Shown here piece by piece: positions 13,316-24,000 of a DNA stretch of 64,000 nt. A program made the position numbers and the translations under genes. The notes beneath the pieces were generated by a model, which was not told the origin of the DNA, made no database searches, and saw only the letters and a list, made by a program, of their open reading frames with translations. Origin of the DNA: Rhea pennata (taxonomy: Eukaryota > Chordata > Aves > Rheiformes > Rheidae); the NCBI RefSeq assembly GCF_028389875.1, contig NC_084671.1, positions 1,744,501 to 1,808,500 of the forward strand, written 5' to 3'. Each line of letters begins with the position of its first letter. Positions within the stretch are counted from its first letter, which is position 1.

Positions 13316-13582
13316 TTAAATATAGCTTCTTAACCAGTTTGCAAATTGTTTCAGAGTCTGCACAAATTTATTGTTGCTTATATGATCTCTTATTTTTTCA
13401 AAGGAGCTTTCTTCTTTCCATATTCCTTTGTTTTTCTTCAAGGCCTTTAACTCTGCTCGAAGCAGTCTTCTGTGAAGTTTCCAGTACAGATGAGAATCAT
13501 GATGTAGTCCTTCAATACGTGCTGTTCTGCCAAGCCCTTGTCTCAAGATCTCTTCATTTAAGCACATACTGAGAAATCGACC
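13316..13582 (-). CDS. C3orf33: C3orf33 terminal coding exon 5 (residues 153-240, stop)
   Basis: It opens GRFLSMCLNEEILRQGLGRT and contains a Lys-rich ELKALKKNKGIWKEE block. It then diverges from mammals and stops at TAA (13316-13318). It is charged and probably helical at the C-terminus. Confidence 0.92.
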   Translation of the reverse strand, partial: GRFLSMCLNEEILRQGLGRTARIEGLHHDSHLYWKLHRRLLRAELKALKKNKGIWKEESSFEKIRDHISNNKFVQTLKQFANWLRSYI

Positions 13583-15351
13583 CTATAAGAAGGCACAGTA
13601 AATATGACATTTCTTCACAACTTGTTATCTCTTTCTGCTAGAGTGTAGATTTAGTCAGAAGTATCTAGTTCATGTTTAAAATATACTACCAATGGAAGAC
13701 ATTTATGAGAAAACATTTGATGGACTAAATATTAAGCTGACCCAAACTACACAATATAGCTTAGCACTAGCTGTTAGAGAAATATATTTGTTTCAGGAAT
13801 CAACCCACAAACATACACATCTTGAAACTTGTTTTAAAAACATTACATTGTATTTGCAATTTTAAATAAATAGTAGCAATATTCTTTGTATGTGCCAAGA
13901 TAACTTAGCACAATCACAGACTTAAAACTGTAGATTTAAAGAAAAAACATTTTTGTTACTGTATTTACCTTATTTACTAAAACAAGGCACTCAAGTGCCA
14001 ATTCCTGTCTTCCAAGAAGTTGGAACCATATCATTTGCGAGGGTTTCAACTCTTCCTGTAACCAGACCATGCCACTCGGAGTCAAATCCACTCCAGCCAG
14101 TCTTATCAGCAAAAGACTGTTTGACTGCCCTGATTGTATAAAGAGATATCTTTTTATACTGCACATAGCAGTAAGAAGAAAGTTCATGCTCTGCACGGAC
14201 TGTCAGCTGTTGTTAATAAGTTTACTCCCATGGATTCACACCACATTTCAGCTTTAGTTCCCCAAAGTACTATTCAATTGCAACTGAGAATTCAGCCTTT
14301 TGTCTCCTTCAGGAAAAATTGTTGTAATTCAAGACTGTGTAAATAGTTTTATTTTGTGTACAAATAGAAAGGTCTGTTTTCATGAGCAGTCACCATTATT
14401 TTATCTGAATAGACAGATGAAATAGCCAAGAAGCATTAGCACCTTAAACAACTGCAGGTTTTTGCAAAGTGAACATGACTACACTACTACACTCAGACTT
14501 GATAGGCAATGTCTGAAAAGTCACTGAAGACTTGTCTCTTAAAAGTAGGTTTCCATGTGTACTGTCAGATCTTCATATGTAAATAAAAATATAATATCAA
14601 TAGATTACTTTGCCAGGAATGAGACTAGTTAGGCAAACAAATGATTTTCGTTCCATTCTATGAACTGTCTATAGGCTTGAGCTTTTGCTGCCAAGAAATC
14701 ATCATGATAATGATGCTATTAATGAAACTATTATATTGGCAAGTTCTTTTATACAGATATTTCTCAGTCTTTCCTATTCTCAGTTTCCCATCTATAAAGC
14801 AGGAAAAAAAACAAAAGACAGAACCAGAACTGCAACTTAACCCTCTCTCAAGCTTAGCACTATTTTGTGTGTACACAGAATACTTTGTTTCCTAATGATT
14901 TCTGCTCATCTATTTCCAAGAGTTTCATTTACTTAAAAATGCTAAACTTAAACTTTAATAACAATTTTAGTGTTTCAGCAGTATTTTTGCTAGCCTAGTA
15001 GATGATAGTGTATTAAGAACAACTTTTCATTATTATTATTGTTCTCCATGTAAGTTTACTTACATTTTCTCTGTATTGATGTAATAAAAGGAATGCTAAT
15101 GGGAATGTGCTCAACTTCTAGACCTTTCTCAGTTACTTGATGTATTTTTCCCCGCAATTTCACATTCTTCTCTATAAATTCCACAGGTATATCCAACACA
15201 CTTGTAAACTTTGTTGTCTATTGATGGAAGGAAGAGCAAGACAAAGCCTTCAAAATGTAAGGCAGTTACGATCACATTAAATAATCCACCTTCTTTTAAA
15301 AATAATTTGTCAAATTACAGATTTGCTGTTGCACAAGTTTTTTTTTTTTAA

Positions 15352-15385
<34 letters not shown>

Positions 15386-16931
15386 ACTCATCAGCTGTAA
15401 GACCTGTTATGTCAGTATTTCCAGACACTTAGCAATGGTCCCTGCTTTACAGTGTTCGCAACATTAGGGATTACCATGAAAGGAAATTTTGGAAAAAGAA
15501 CAGAAACCGACATTTTATGAGCAATGCATATTCAAGTTCACCTGATTCACCACAGAAAGAATGAGTGCTTTAAAAGCAGACTGACTGTTGACAGGATACG
15601 GATGAAAGAAAGCCAAGAAGTTTTCAAACACACTAGAAAAGAACAGACATACTGAAAACATGCAGGAAAAAACACTACTATTAAGATTAAAGACTTGCTC
15701 AACAGTAGCACTATAGTAATGAAGAAGATGATACTTGATTTAGGGGATGGAGGGAGAAGGATAGGCACTAGATAGCATGAACCTTACATTTTAACACGTT
15801 ATATTTTAGAGCCCCCACTGCAAGAAGCCTTTTGTAGAATACCAATCTGTTTATACGTAAATATAAAAGAACAGATACCGCGCACACAGAAGTCAATGGT
15901 GTATCAGTTCTTTAAAAAGATCTTAAAGTATAATTGTAGGGTTTTTTCTGTACGCTATTTATTCAATAAACTTTTCTATTGTGGTCTGCAAAGTCTACCA
16001 CTAAGAATATCAAAAATTAGGTGGCAATTGGAGGCTTGACAAACAGAAGCAGCTCAAATCCAATCTAATTTGCACTGGAAAATCCAAGAGCCTGGTCAAT
16101 ATATCCACAAGTCCTTGGTTTTGAAGAAACAAAAAACCACCGTTAGCACTGTGTAAATATTTAAGTATCTAAGTTAATGAAGAAAGCATTATTCATAGTT
16201 CGGGCTTTCTGGTAAATTTTAAGTTATCAGCTTTACACATATGATTTCTCATAGCAAAGTGTCCCTGGAGTGGGAAGGAAGGAAGATCAGAGCACCGCCG
16301 CCCTCCCACAGACGGGCAGGGGTGGCGCCCTGCAGGCAAGGGGCTGCTCGCCGTGGCGCTAGCACCGTAACTTCATTACGTGTATCGAATTGATCGCTAT
16401 TTTTAAGAGCGAAGGAAGATTTAGGGCCACGTTTAAAAACGCTTGAACAAACGGACTTGCGGAGAAGGGAGGCAGAGAAGCCGCGGCTATTTTAACCGCA
16501 ATCGGAACACGCGGCCCCCAGGAGAGCGGAGCAAGCACGCGGGGTGCCCGCGCCGCTGCGGCTACGGACGGGAGGCGGGCGCGGCGCGGGGGCCGCCGCG
16601 ATCCAGGCCGCGGGCTGCCTCCTAACGCCTCCGCGGCGCGGGGGCCGCCGCGATCCAGGCCGCGGGCTGCCTCCTAACGCCTCCGCGGCGCGGCGCGGCG
16701 CGCACTCACCAGGCGGACGCTCCTCGCCAGCACGAGCAGCCCGGCCACGGCCAGCCCGGTGCTGAGGCTCTGCGGGCAGAGAGAGGGCAGCGCCGTCAGC
16801 GCCGCGCGCGCCGCCGCCTCCCCCGCCCCGCCCCGCGCCGCCGCCGTTACCCGCACGAGCCCCAGGTGCGCGTCCGCCCACTCGGAGAGCCGCGACAGGG
16901 CCTCGCCCGCCGCGCCCCGCCGCTCCGACAT
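13316..16931 (-). CDS. C3orf33: C3orf33 ortholog, five coding exons, 240 aa
   Basis: Exons in transcript order are 16851-16931, 16710-16769, 15064-15217, 13969-14129 and 13316-13582. Their lengths sum to 723 bases and join in phase to 240 codons plus stop. The product matches the vertebrate C3orf33 family: an N-terminal WADAHLGLVR motif, one hydrophobic segment at about residues 29-45, a PVEFI..NVKLRG block (about 59-71) that belongs to a nuclease-like OB-fold region, a LAGV...WLQEELKPSQ block, and LNEEILRQGLGRT near the C-terminal third. Human C3orf33 (AC3-33) has been linked to ERK/AP-1 signalling, but its biochemical role is poorly known. The start has a purine at -3 and lies inside a CpG island. 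The C-terminus is shorter than the human protein and diverges after the GIWKE motif. Gene identity is secure; function is not. Confidence 0.93.
13969..14129 (-). CDS. C3orf33: C3orf33 coding exon 4 (residues 99-152)
   Basis: This 161-base exon completes the split Trp codon. It encodes LAGVDL...WLQEELKPSQ and WFQLLGRQE, strongly matching the human protein. The acceptor is ATCAG and the donor AAG/GTAAAT. Confidence 0.92.
15064..15217 (-). CDS. C3orf33: C3orf33 coding exon 3 (residues 48-98 plus one base)
   Basis: The acceptor is CAATAG and the donor GTAAGT. The 154-base exon encodes the DIPVEFIEKNVKLRG block and the IEHIPI-like stretch that identify the family. It ends with one base (T) of a split Trp codon. 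Confidence 0.92.
15344..15383. repeat. T-run / 31-A homopolymer in C3orf33 intron 2
   Basis: A short T run, then AAC-type bases, then 31 consecutive A. No retrocopy body is visible. Confidence 0.8.
16581..16684. repeat. Perfect 52-bp tandem duplication in C3orf33 intron 2
   Basis: Two copies of a 52-base GC-rich unit lie head to tail (16581-16632 and 16633-16684), with the start of a third. They sit about 25 bases inside the intron from the exon 2 donor. The copies look identical, so the duplication is recent or homogenised. Confidence 0.9.
16710..16769 (-). CDS. C3orf33: C3orf33 coding exon 2 (residues 28-47)
   Basis: This 60-base exon encodes SLSTGLAVAGLLVLARSVRL, the single hydrophobic (membrane or anchor) segment. 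The acceptor is CCCGCAG and the donor is an optimal GTGAGT. It is separated from exon 1 by only 81 bases. Confidence 0.9.
16851..16931 (-). CDS. C3orf33: C3orf33 coding exon 1 (residues 1-27)
   Basis: It starts with ATG at 16931 and ends in phase 0 before a GTAACG donor. It encodes the short N-terminus ending in WADAHLGLVR, which aligns with the human exon 1 end. Confidence 0.9.
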
Positions 16932-17300
16932 GGCCGCCGCCCCGCGCGCCGCCCCGCCCCTTAGCGCATGCTCAGCCCCGCCCCGCCCTCCGCCCCGCCC
17001 CTCAGCGTATGCTCGGCCCCGCCCCGCCCTCCGCCTCGCCCCTTAGCGCTTGTGCGGCCCCACCCCGCCCCTCAGCGCATGCGCGTCCCCGCCCCGCCCT
17101 CCGCCCCGCCCCTTAGCCCTTGTGGGGCCCCACCCCTCCCCTCAGCGCATGCGCGTCCCCACCCCGCCCTCCGCCCCGCCCCTCAGCCCTTGCGCGGCCC
17201 CGCCCCCCGCCCCGCCCTTCAGCGCATGCGCGCGCGCGCCCGCCCCCTCGCGTGGCGGCGAGATGGCGCCACCGCCCGCGGGGGGCCGCAACACGGCGTT
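16932..17300. promoter_or_regulatory. C3orf33 CpG-island promoter built on a minisatellite
   Basis: Directly upstream of the C3orf33 ATG lie about eight diverged GC-rich repeats starting near 16961, 17002, 17043, 17072, 17113, 17142, 17183 and 17219, with spacing alternating around 41 and 29 bases. Each carries GC boxes (CCGCCCC). Three carry the exact palindrome GCGCATGCGC (17074-17083, 17144-17153, 17222-17231), the core recognised by NRF1. A YY1-like GAGATGGCGCC at 17260-17270 lies on the plus strand. No TATA box is seen. Confidence 0.75.
16961..17230. repeat. GC-rich minisatellite, 41/29-bp alternating units (about 70-bp higher-order period)
   Basis: Repeat anchors TTAGCG/TCAGCG/TTAGCCC recur at 41, 41, 29, 41, 29, 41 and 36 base spacing. 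The copies are diverged, so this is an older array than the duplication at 16581-16684. Confidence 0.85.
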
Positions 17301-17309
17301 AGATTATCT

Positions 17310-20300
17310 CAAGTAATAACTAAAGAGTGCAGAACCTTGTTTTTTTTAAGCAAAAAGAGAACTTGCATCCAAGCAGCACTCAGTTTCGAAGCATCCCGTT
17401 GATTCCGCTAAGCGAAAGCGCTGTCTGCTCTGGCGGACGTCGGGATTCCCACGGCCTCAGGCGCTCGTTCCCTGCTCGGGAAGGTGCTCTGCAGCCTCCC
17501 GGGGCTCCCAGCTATCCGTCCAGTGACAGAACTCTACTCCTTCCTATTTTATCAGAGCAAAGACCATCCGAACACCATCTCCGATCAGTCAGTTTAATAT
17601 AGCGTTTATAATCATGTAAAATTACATTGAAAAAACCCTAGAGGACAATGAGACATAACAGCCTTATGGAAAACCTGTAAGAGTTGACGACAAGCACTGA
17701 TAAATATTCCAATGTCTCTAACAGAGAGAAAACATACAGATAGTATTTTAAAGTAAGAATTTTAGGATGTTGTGATGGGTATCAGACCGACAGCAGCAGT
17801 GTTTGTACGCTGCAGCAGAAGCAGGTTCCCCGAGGGCTGGGCCGTCCTCGGCTGCTCCCTCGCGGTGACGCAGGAGGAGGGAGCAGCAGCGTAACCGCAC
17901 TGGACGTAACCCGCCAGACCTCGCACCCTTCGCCTCACACGCGCCCTTTCGGGGCACTGTCGTCACAGGATTGAGTGCTGGAGAAACAGGACCTGCCTCT
18001 GAAGCAAGTCTTGGGAAACATCAGGAAGTCGCATTCGAGAGGGCAGGAGGTGACGACTCCCGTGCACGAGGCTGCGGCCAAGTAACGGAGCCGTCTCCTG
18101 CCCCACTGCCCCGCAGTCCCACCCTTGCCCTGCGTTTGGTCTCACTCCACACTGATCCTGCTCAGAAAATTAGACCAGGGAAAACCCCTTCCAAAAGAAA
18201 GAAAGAAAGAAAGAAAGAAAAAAAAAAAAGGTCATTTCCACCATTCCCCTCCTTCCAGCACGACCCGCAGCAGGCGCGGTGGGCCGCCTCAGGAAGTTAA
18301 ACTGGCAGAAGATGCGGCCAGGGAGCAGAGGGCAGCAGGACCATGTGTTCGGCGGTGGTTAGCCAGTGCACCACCAGCGCTGGAGCACCACGCTGCACCC
18401 CGACGCTGAACCAGCACCAGGAGAGGAACTTGGCCACGCGAGCACTCAGGCACTACGCACTCCTGAAGTCCCCCATTCTCTGAATGTATCGGGGAGAAGC
18501 CTATGTTCATGCATGGCCACAAAGTCCCTGTAGCAATTAAGCAATCTGTAACACTAACTAGTGCAATCTATTTTCTCCAGTTCCTACTTTATAACAGATT
18601 GTCCAACTAGAGGTTAAGTTCTGACATTAAAAATTATTCAAGTCTACAATAATCCTAACCCTTCAAAAGGGGAAATCATTTCACTTTAAAAAATAAGGTA
18701 AATCTGTGTCAGGGGGAAGACAAAAGATTACTGGCTCATTTCAGCAAGCTGCTGGTAGAGTTGTAGCATTTCTGACTTGTGTTATAAAATAGCAATACCG
18801 ATAGTTTTAAACTAAGTTTCTCCGGCTTGAAAGAGGAATCAAACAATTGTACAATTTATGATTTTGGATTTAATTTTGATATTGCCAAATTAATTTATCA
18901 AGCAATTCCAAATGCAGCTTTTTTTTTAAATTAATAACAGGTCATGTTGGCACATTCAGGAACAGTAAAACAAAATTACAACATAAAAAGCCAACTGTAA
19001 AACATCTATGAATTTAATTTCTCATATTCCACAGTCTAAGTTTTTCCCTTGAAGTTAGCAAAATCAAAAAAATTCCAAGCATGGACAACTATTAAAATAA
19101 GTGGCAGGTGGTTACAATAAATTCAGACTTTAAATGTAAGATACATACTTAATCCAGTGGTGATGATCTGGCCATGACTGAAAATAAATATTTATGTTTG
19201 ACTACAAGTCTGATGTATTATTTCTGTGCTTATCCAGAGGATAGAAATAACTTAATTGGAAGATGACTCAGTTTGGGAAACAAAAATGCTTAATGAAAAC
19301 TGTGCTTTTAGCTAGCTTTTTTAAATTTCTGTTCAAAACAAAACAAAAAATGCCAAAATATTGTTGGTACGCTGCAACCACAGATCACAGCTGGGGAAAA
19401 TCTGCAGCTCAGTTTTGCTTTCGGGGCATGACAGAGGGAAAGAGGAACAGTCTTTGGTACTCAAACAAGTACTCTGTCATACTGCTCTTTTCGGGACACT
19501 TTACTCCTTAAGTCATATAGACTCTTTATACACCCATGTATCTCTTCCAGCTAGTCACAAGTTAGTTGTTTACTTTTTTCTAAAACAAATTCCCCTTACA
19601 GCTTGGAACACAAAGCTCAGGATGCAATACTTTCAATGTCATCAAGAAAAGAAATAAAGTGAACCTTATTTCTACCTTTCCTAGGTACTTTCAATTTTTA
19701 GATAATGATGTGCCATACCATCCAACAGAATATACAAGTGCCCCTTCTCTAGGCCTACAGTATGCTGTACATCACTAAGGCACTCAGGAGGGAAGTCATT
19801 TTTGATAAATGCAACAGGAAAGTTTCTACCATACAGCATCAGGAATGAATTTCTATAGCAGCTCTCCCATAGGATGTAGCTTGTTTGCTTCACGTAGCAG
19901 TAAGCTGTATACCGACTCACTGGGAGTTTGGCAAGTTTGTCATCACCAAATTACTTCCAAAGGCACTGATCATCTCTTCTTACCCCTAGCTGGAATATAC
20001 ATATTTTTTTCCATTCACTTAATTTGGATGTTCAATGTTAATGACATACAGGAACAAACAGTACCACTTCACACCCTCAAAATAACAAATGCTTCCAGGA
20101 CAACTGCATGCCCACTCTTTCTGAAGTCAGTGTTTTCTATGCTAGCTGCTACACTACCCAGTTTGCCTCTTCAGGATTTAAGCCTTAGAGTATTGTGCGT
20201 TACTCTTAATTTAAGTCCTACCCTACACTGGTTTTTCTTCAAAGTTTATCCTGAATGTAAATCAAAATGTTTTGAAGCAGAGGAAATAAATTAAGTGTAA

Positions 20301-20895
20301 TTTTGTTTATAAAAATATTTTCTTATAAATCTTTAAAGCTTATAAAAGCCAGAAAATACATTTAAAAGAATCTTGAAACATTATTTCATCCTTTGAAGTG
20401 TTTACAGTCCATAAAGTGAGAAGAAAAAAGCTACATATATTTTATCTTCCCACAATTCATCCAGTATAACATGCTTAACCTGTAAGTCAAAATGCCTCTG
20501 ACATCCTTCCCCAGGTCAACTCACTGTGCTAGATCACTTCTCTTTGAAAAATTAAGAGCTGGAAATTAGCTGACAATGTTGCTGTTTAGATACACACAGC
20601 ACTCCTCCATAGTTACTATATGGAAATTCTGATGTCAGTTGCATCAGCAACCATGACTCTGAAGCTAGAGCACAGACATTACGTAGTATATAGGTGCCAT
20701 TCTTTTCATGGTTACCTTCTGAACATATGTTTTCATATTGAGAAGGCAAGTGGTACATATACCACTGTCTTGGCCACCCATTTTTCAGCAATTTGGCATT
20801 TAAAAATACCTATATTCCTGTTTACTGATTATGGGATATGTCTTTGTAATAAAAACTAAAATGACCTTGCTAGTCCATCCAGTATTTAAATTGCA
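17310..20895 (-). other. SLC33A1 3' UTR plus short intergenic gap
   Basis: From the SLC33A1 stop at 20896 down to the C3orf33 promoter there is no further coding exon. The part from about 18530 to 20895 is AT-rich and would suit a long 3' UTR. I found no AATAAA on the minus strand here; ATTAAA variants occur (for example 18869-18874 and near 17590), so the transcript end is unknown. The part from 17400 to 18520 is distinctly richer in GC. Confidence 0.5.
18197..18230. repeat. (GAAA)n microsatellite with A run
   Basis: Five to six GAAA units run into about 12 A. It is simple sequence only. Confidence 0.85.
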
Positions 20896-21063
20896 TCAGT
20901 TGGTCCTCTTGCACTTCCATGAAGACTGTCCTTCATCCTGCAGCTTTTTAAATTTTGGCCCAAGTAGGAACCACCAGCCAAAACCCAGAATGACACAAAC
21001 CACAGATTCCACGTAGTAACCATCCAAGGTAGTAACACAGGAACCACCAGCTTTTGTGCAGAG
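20896..21063 (-). CDS. SLC33A1: SLC33A1 terminal coding exon 6 (residues 491-545, stop)
   Basis: It encodes LCTKAGGSCVTTLDGYYVES, the last hydrophobic segment with GFGWWFLLGPKFKKLQDEG, and ends KCKRTN then TGA. Confidence 0.96.
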   Translation of the reverse strand, partial: LCTKAGGSCVTTLDGYYVESVVCVILGFGWWFLLGPKFKKLQDEGQSSWKCKRTN

Positions 21064-24000
21064 CTGAAACAAAGAAGCAGGATATTTGTTGTAGAGTTGA
21101 TACATTAACTATTTCCTGGGAGATGCAGAAACACATACTTTCTAGGAATATGCATTAGACTATTCATTGTTTTTAACTTGATTTTTATGAGTTACAACTA
21201 AATATATCTGGTTAGTCTTCCTTGTTTCTTATACAGTTAGTAGGAGAGGATTTCAAGCTTACTATTAGTATGGAAAGTAAAATGCTCTAGGACATGGTTT
21301 GGAAGCAGAAGCACATTGGCCCAAGGGACTAATACTAATAAATACAAACTCCCAGCTGTCCTATGTTGGAGAGGTGCTGCAATCACCATTAAACCCATGA
21401 AGATTTGTGTTTTAGCTATCCAATCATTTCTGTGGAAATTACACCCCTGCATCTCACCACACTGAATCTGCAAATGGATACTACAGTACAAGCCTAGCTG
21501 CCCACAGTAGGCATCAGACTACATGCCCGAGGTATCTTTTATTACCCAACATGGGCATTTACAGGAATGAGTATATCACGCAATTCTTTCTACTATTGTT
21601 TAGCTTTCAATCAATTCTGGTATACTCTCAAGATAAAGGTAAACCTTGGAACTGAGGCTCTGCCAGCATTTTCATTACTCAAACATGTCAGGTCAGATCA
21701 AGAATAAGGAGGGGTATGTGTGTGCCTAACACTACCAACTGTGAGGATGTGAAAAAAAATCAGGGGAGTGAACTGAAGGAAGGATGAACTGAAGCTGAAC
21801 AGAAGCCAAGGCACTGGGAACCTGGTAAGCGACAAGCCAGCATGAAATACGCAGAAAAAGCACATTAGGTGGAAGCAGTTTTCCTTCTGCAAGTACTAAA
21901 CTGTAGTGCCAGTTCAAACAAGTCACATTTGACTCCTAGAACACTTTGTGTATTTAGAGGACCTCCACATCCCAAAGAGTCCTGTAAACACATAAGAGCA
22001 CTCAAGAGCAAAGTCTCAATCATGAGCAAGGAATAAATATTTCCACCCTTCAAGACAGTCATGTTAAAATTTCTCACAAAGAGGTGAATTTGAAACCTTG
22101 CTTTCCATGTAGCTGTGTCCTGTTGTTTGAGCTGTGTATAGTAGCACAGTATGTTCTCTGTTCTCTTCCACAGGGCTCCCCAGAACTGGGAGCGCAGCCA
22201 GTCTCACCGTTCAATTTCATACCGACAGTGAACACCAAAGACAAAGAAAGCAAAGTACTGTCACAATGAAAAGTGCAAGGTATCAGGATAGGAAGCCTTC
22301 AGAAAGGGACAGAAAGAGTACAAGCAAACAAAAACCCAAACCATCAAGAGAAAACAAAACCACCACCACAAAACTTCAGGGACTTTGGGCACAGAGAGCC
22401 TGCCAAGAATAGAGCACCTAATCACACAACTCCAAACAGAGGAAAGTTTACTCAGAAATATAACTACAGCCTCCAGGTACTACAGAAAATGTGGCAGCAG
22501 TGCAGTGCTTCTACCACCATCTCAGCTAAGAGGAAGGGAAAGAAAAAAAAAAAAAAAAGAGGGGAGGAAGGGAGCACACACACCACACAGCATAATTACT
22601 CTGCAACTACAGATCTTTGGTGAATGTTAGGTATTTAAAAGTATGCAGAATACAGACTTAGTTTTATTGGACAGAAGAATTAACTCAATTAGTAGGAATT
22701 TTTAAGCATGAACTATGCACTTTGAGGGTTTTCAAAGGTGAAAATACTAGAAGGCATTGTATTTAGCAGTAATTGAACTGAGACCATAACAGCCTCCCAA
22801 CTTACTTCTGCAGCAACTGTAGTTCCACAGGTCTGTTCCTGGGCCCCTACACATTCTTTCACTGTGAGTGGATCCACAAGCCAGAGTGCAACAGTGGAAG
22901 GCCAGTTCCCTCCCAGATTCGACACAGTATTTAGGAGCGTCATGTAGGTTCCTCCGATCAGTGGATCACTAACTTTGGCATTGAAAGCCATTATTGCAAC
23001 GTACATGCTATACAGTGTTATCTATGGAAGGGGTAACAAAGCCACAAGAAAGTAAGATCTCAGTTACGAGCAACTAAAACTAAAAGCCCTAACACAAAAA
23101 CTCTTAAAAGAGATCACTTGTAAAGTTAACTGAAAAAAAATAGTCTCAACAGTTTAAAATTGCACAATAAGGACATTACTTTTATAGTCTGTCTCTATAT
23201 AATACCAAGAAGCCTTGCTGTTTGTTTCAGCTCATACCAAAATGGACCCAGCCTCAGGTTCTAAGAAATCACTTTAGTTATCAAATTAAATTGCAATAAG
23301 GTGAAGTAGCCTATGCAACACTTTTGCATTAAAAAAAAATATATATACATATATATATAAATATATACACACACACACACATATATATACACACATATGC
23401 AAATACAACTTTTAAGACATTTTATAAATTTTTATTCTGATCTAAAGCCTTGTTTGGATTGGGCTTTTGTTCTCCAGGCCTTTGGATAAGGTCCACTATG
23501 ATGTTCTAAATAACTAACTTAAAAAAAATCGAAACTAAATGAGGAAACTCATACAGCACAGCAAATCAGTCTTAACTTTAACTAACAAAAGCATTTAACA
23601 GCATTTATTGTCCTCCAGTTAGCTGATACGAAATACCCTCCTGTCCCTCTCCCCTTCTCACATGCAGTATACATTACCTGATGTAAAGCATAGCTCAACA
23701 ATACTACAGCATAGTAGTACATAGGAAATCCTCCTTCATGTTTTACTTTAGGAGTCCACCACACCAAAAAAGCAAATTCCAGTCCAAGCAGTAACCTGCA
23801 GGAATAACAAAGATAACGATTTGTAATTTTGCCCATGTGTTTCTGTACTTTGACATAAAGCAGCTATTAAGCATTTGTGCACAGACAACACATTAAATTA
23901 GTTTAGAAATAGATTATATCTTAAAACAGTTGGATATCCGACAAGCACACACACACCAAAAAAAAGAAAAAAAAAAGAAAAGAAGAAGAAGAGAAAAAAC

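Noticed and set aside
16961-17230. CRISPR-like array
   Set aside because: The repeats are contiguous and diverged with no unique spacers, and the setting is a vertebrate promoter.
16968-17402. Proline-rich repetitive open frame upstream of C3orf33
   Set aside because: It is translation of the GC minisatellite; the frame follows the repeat and not a protein.
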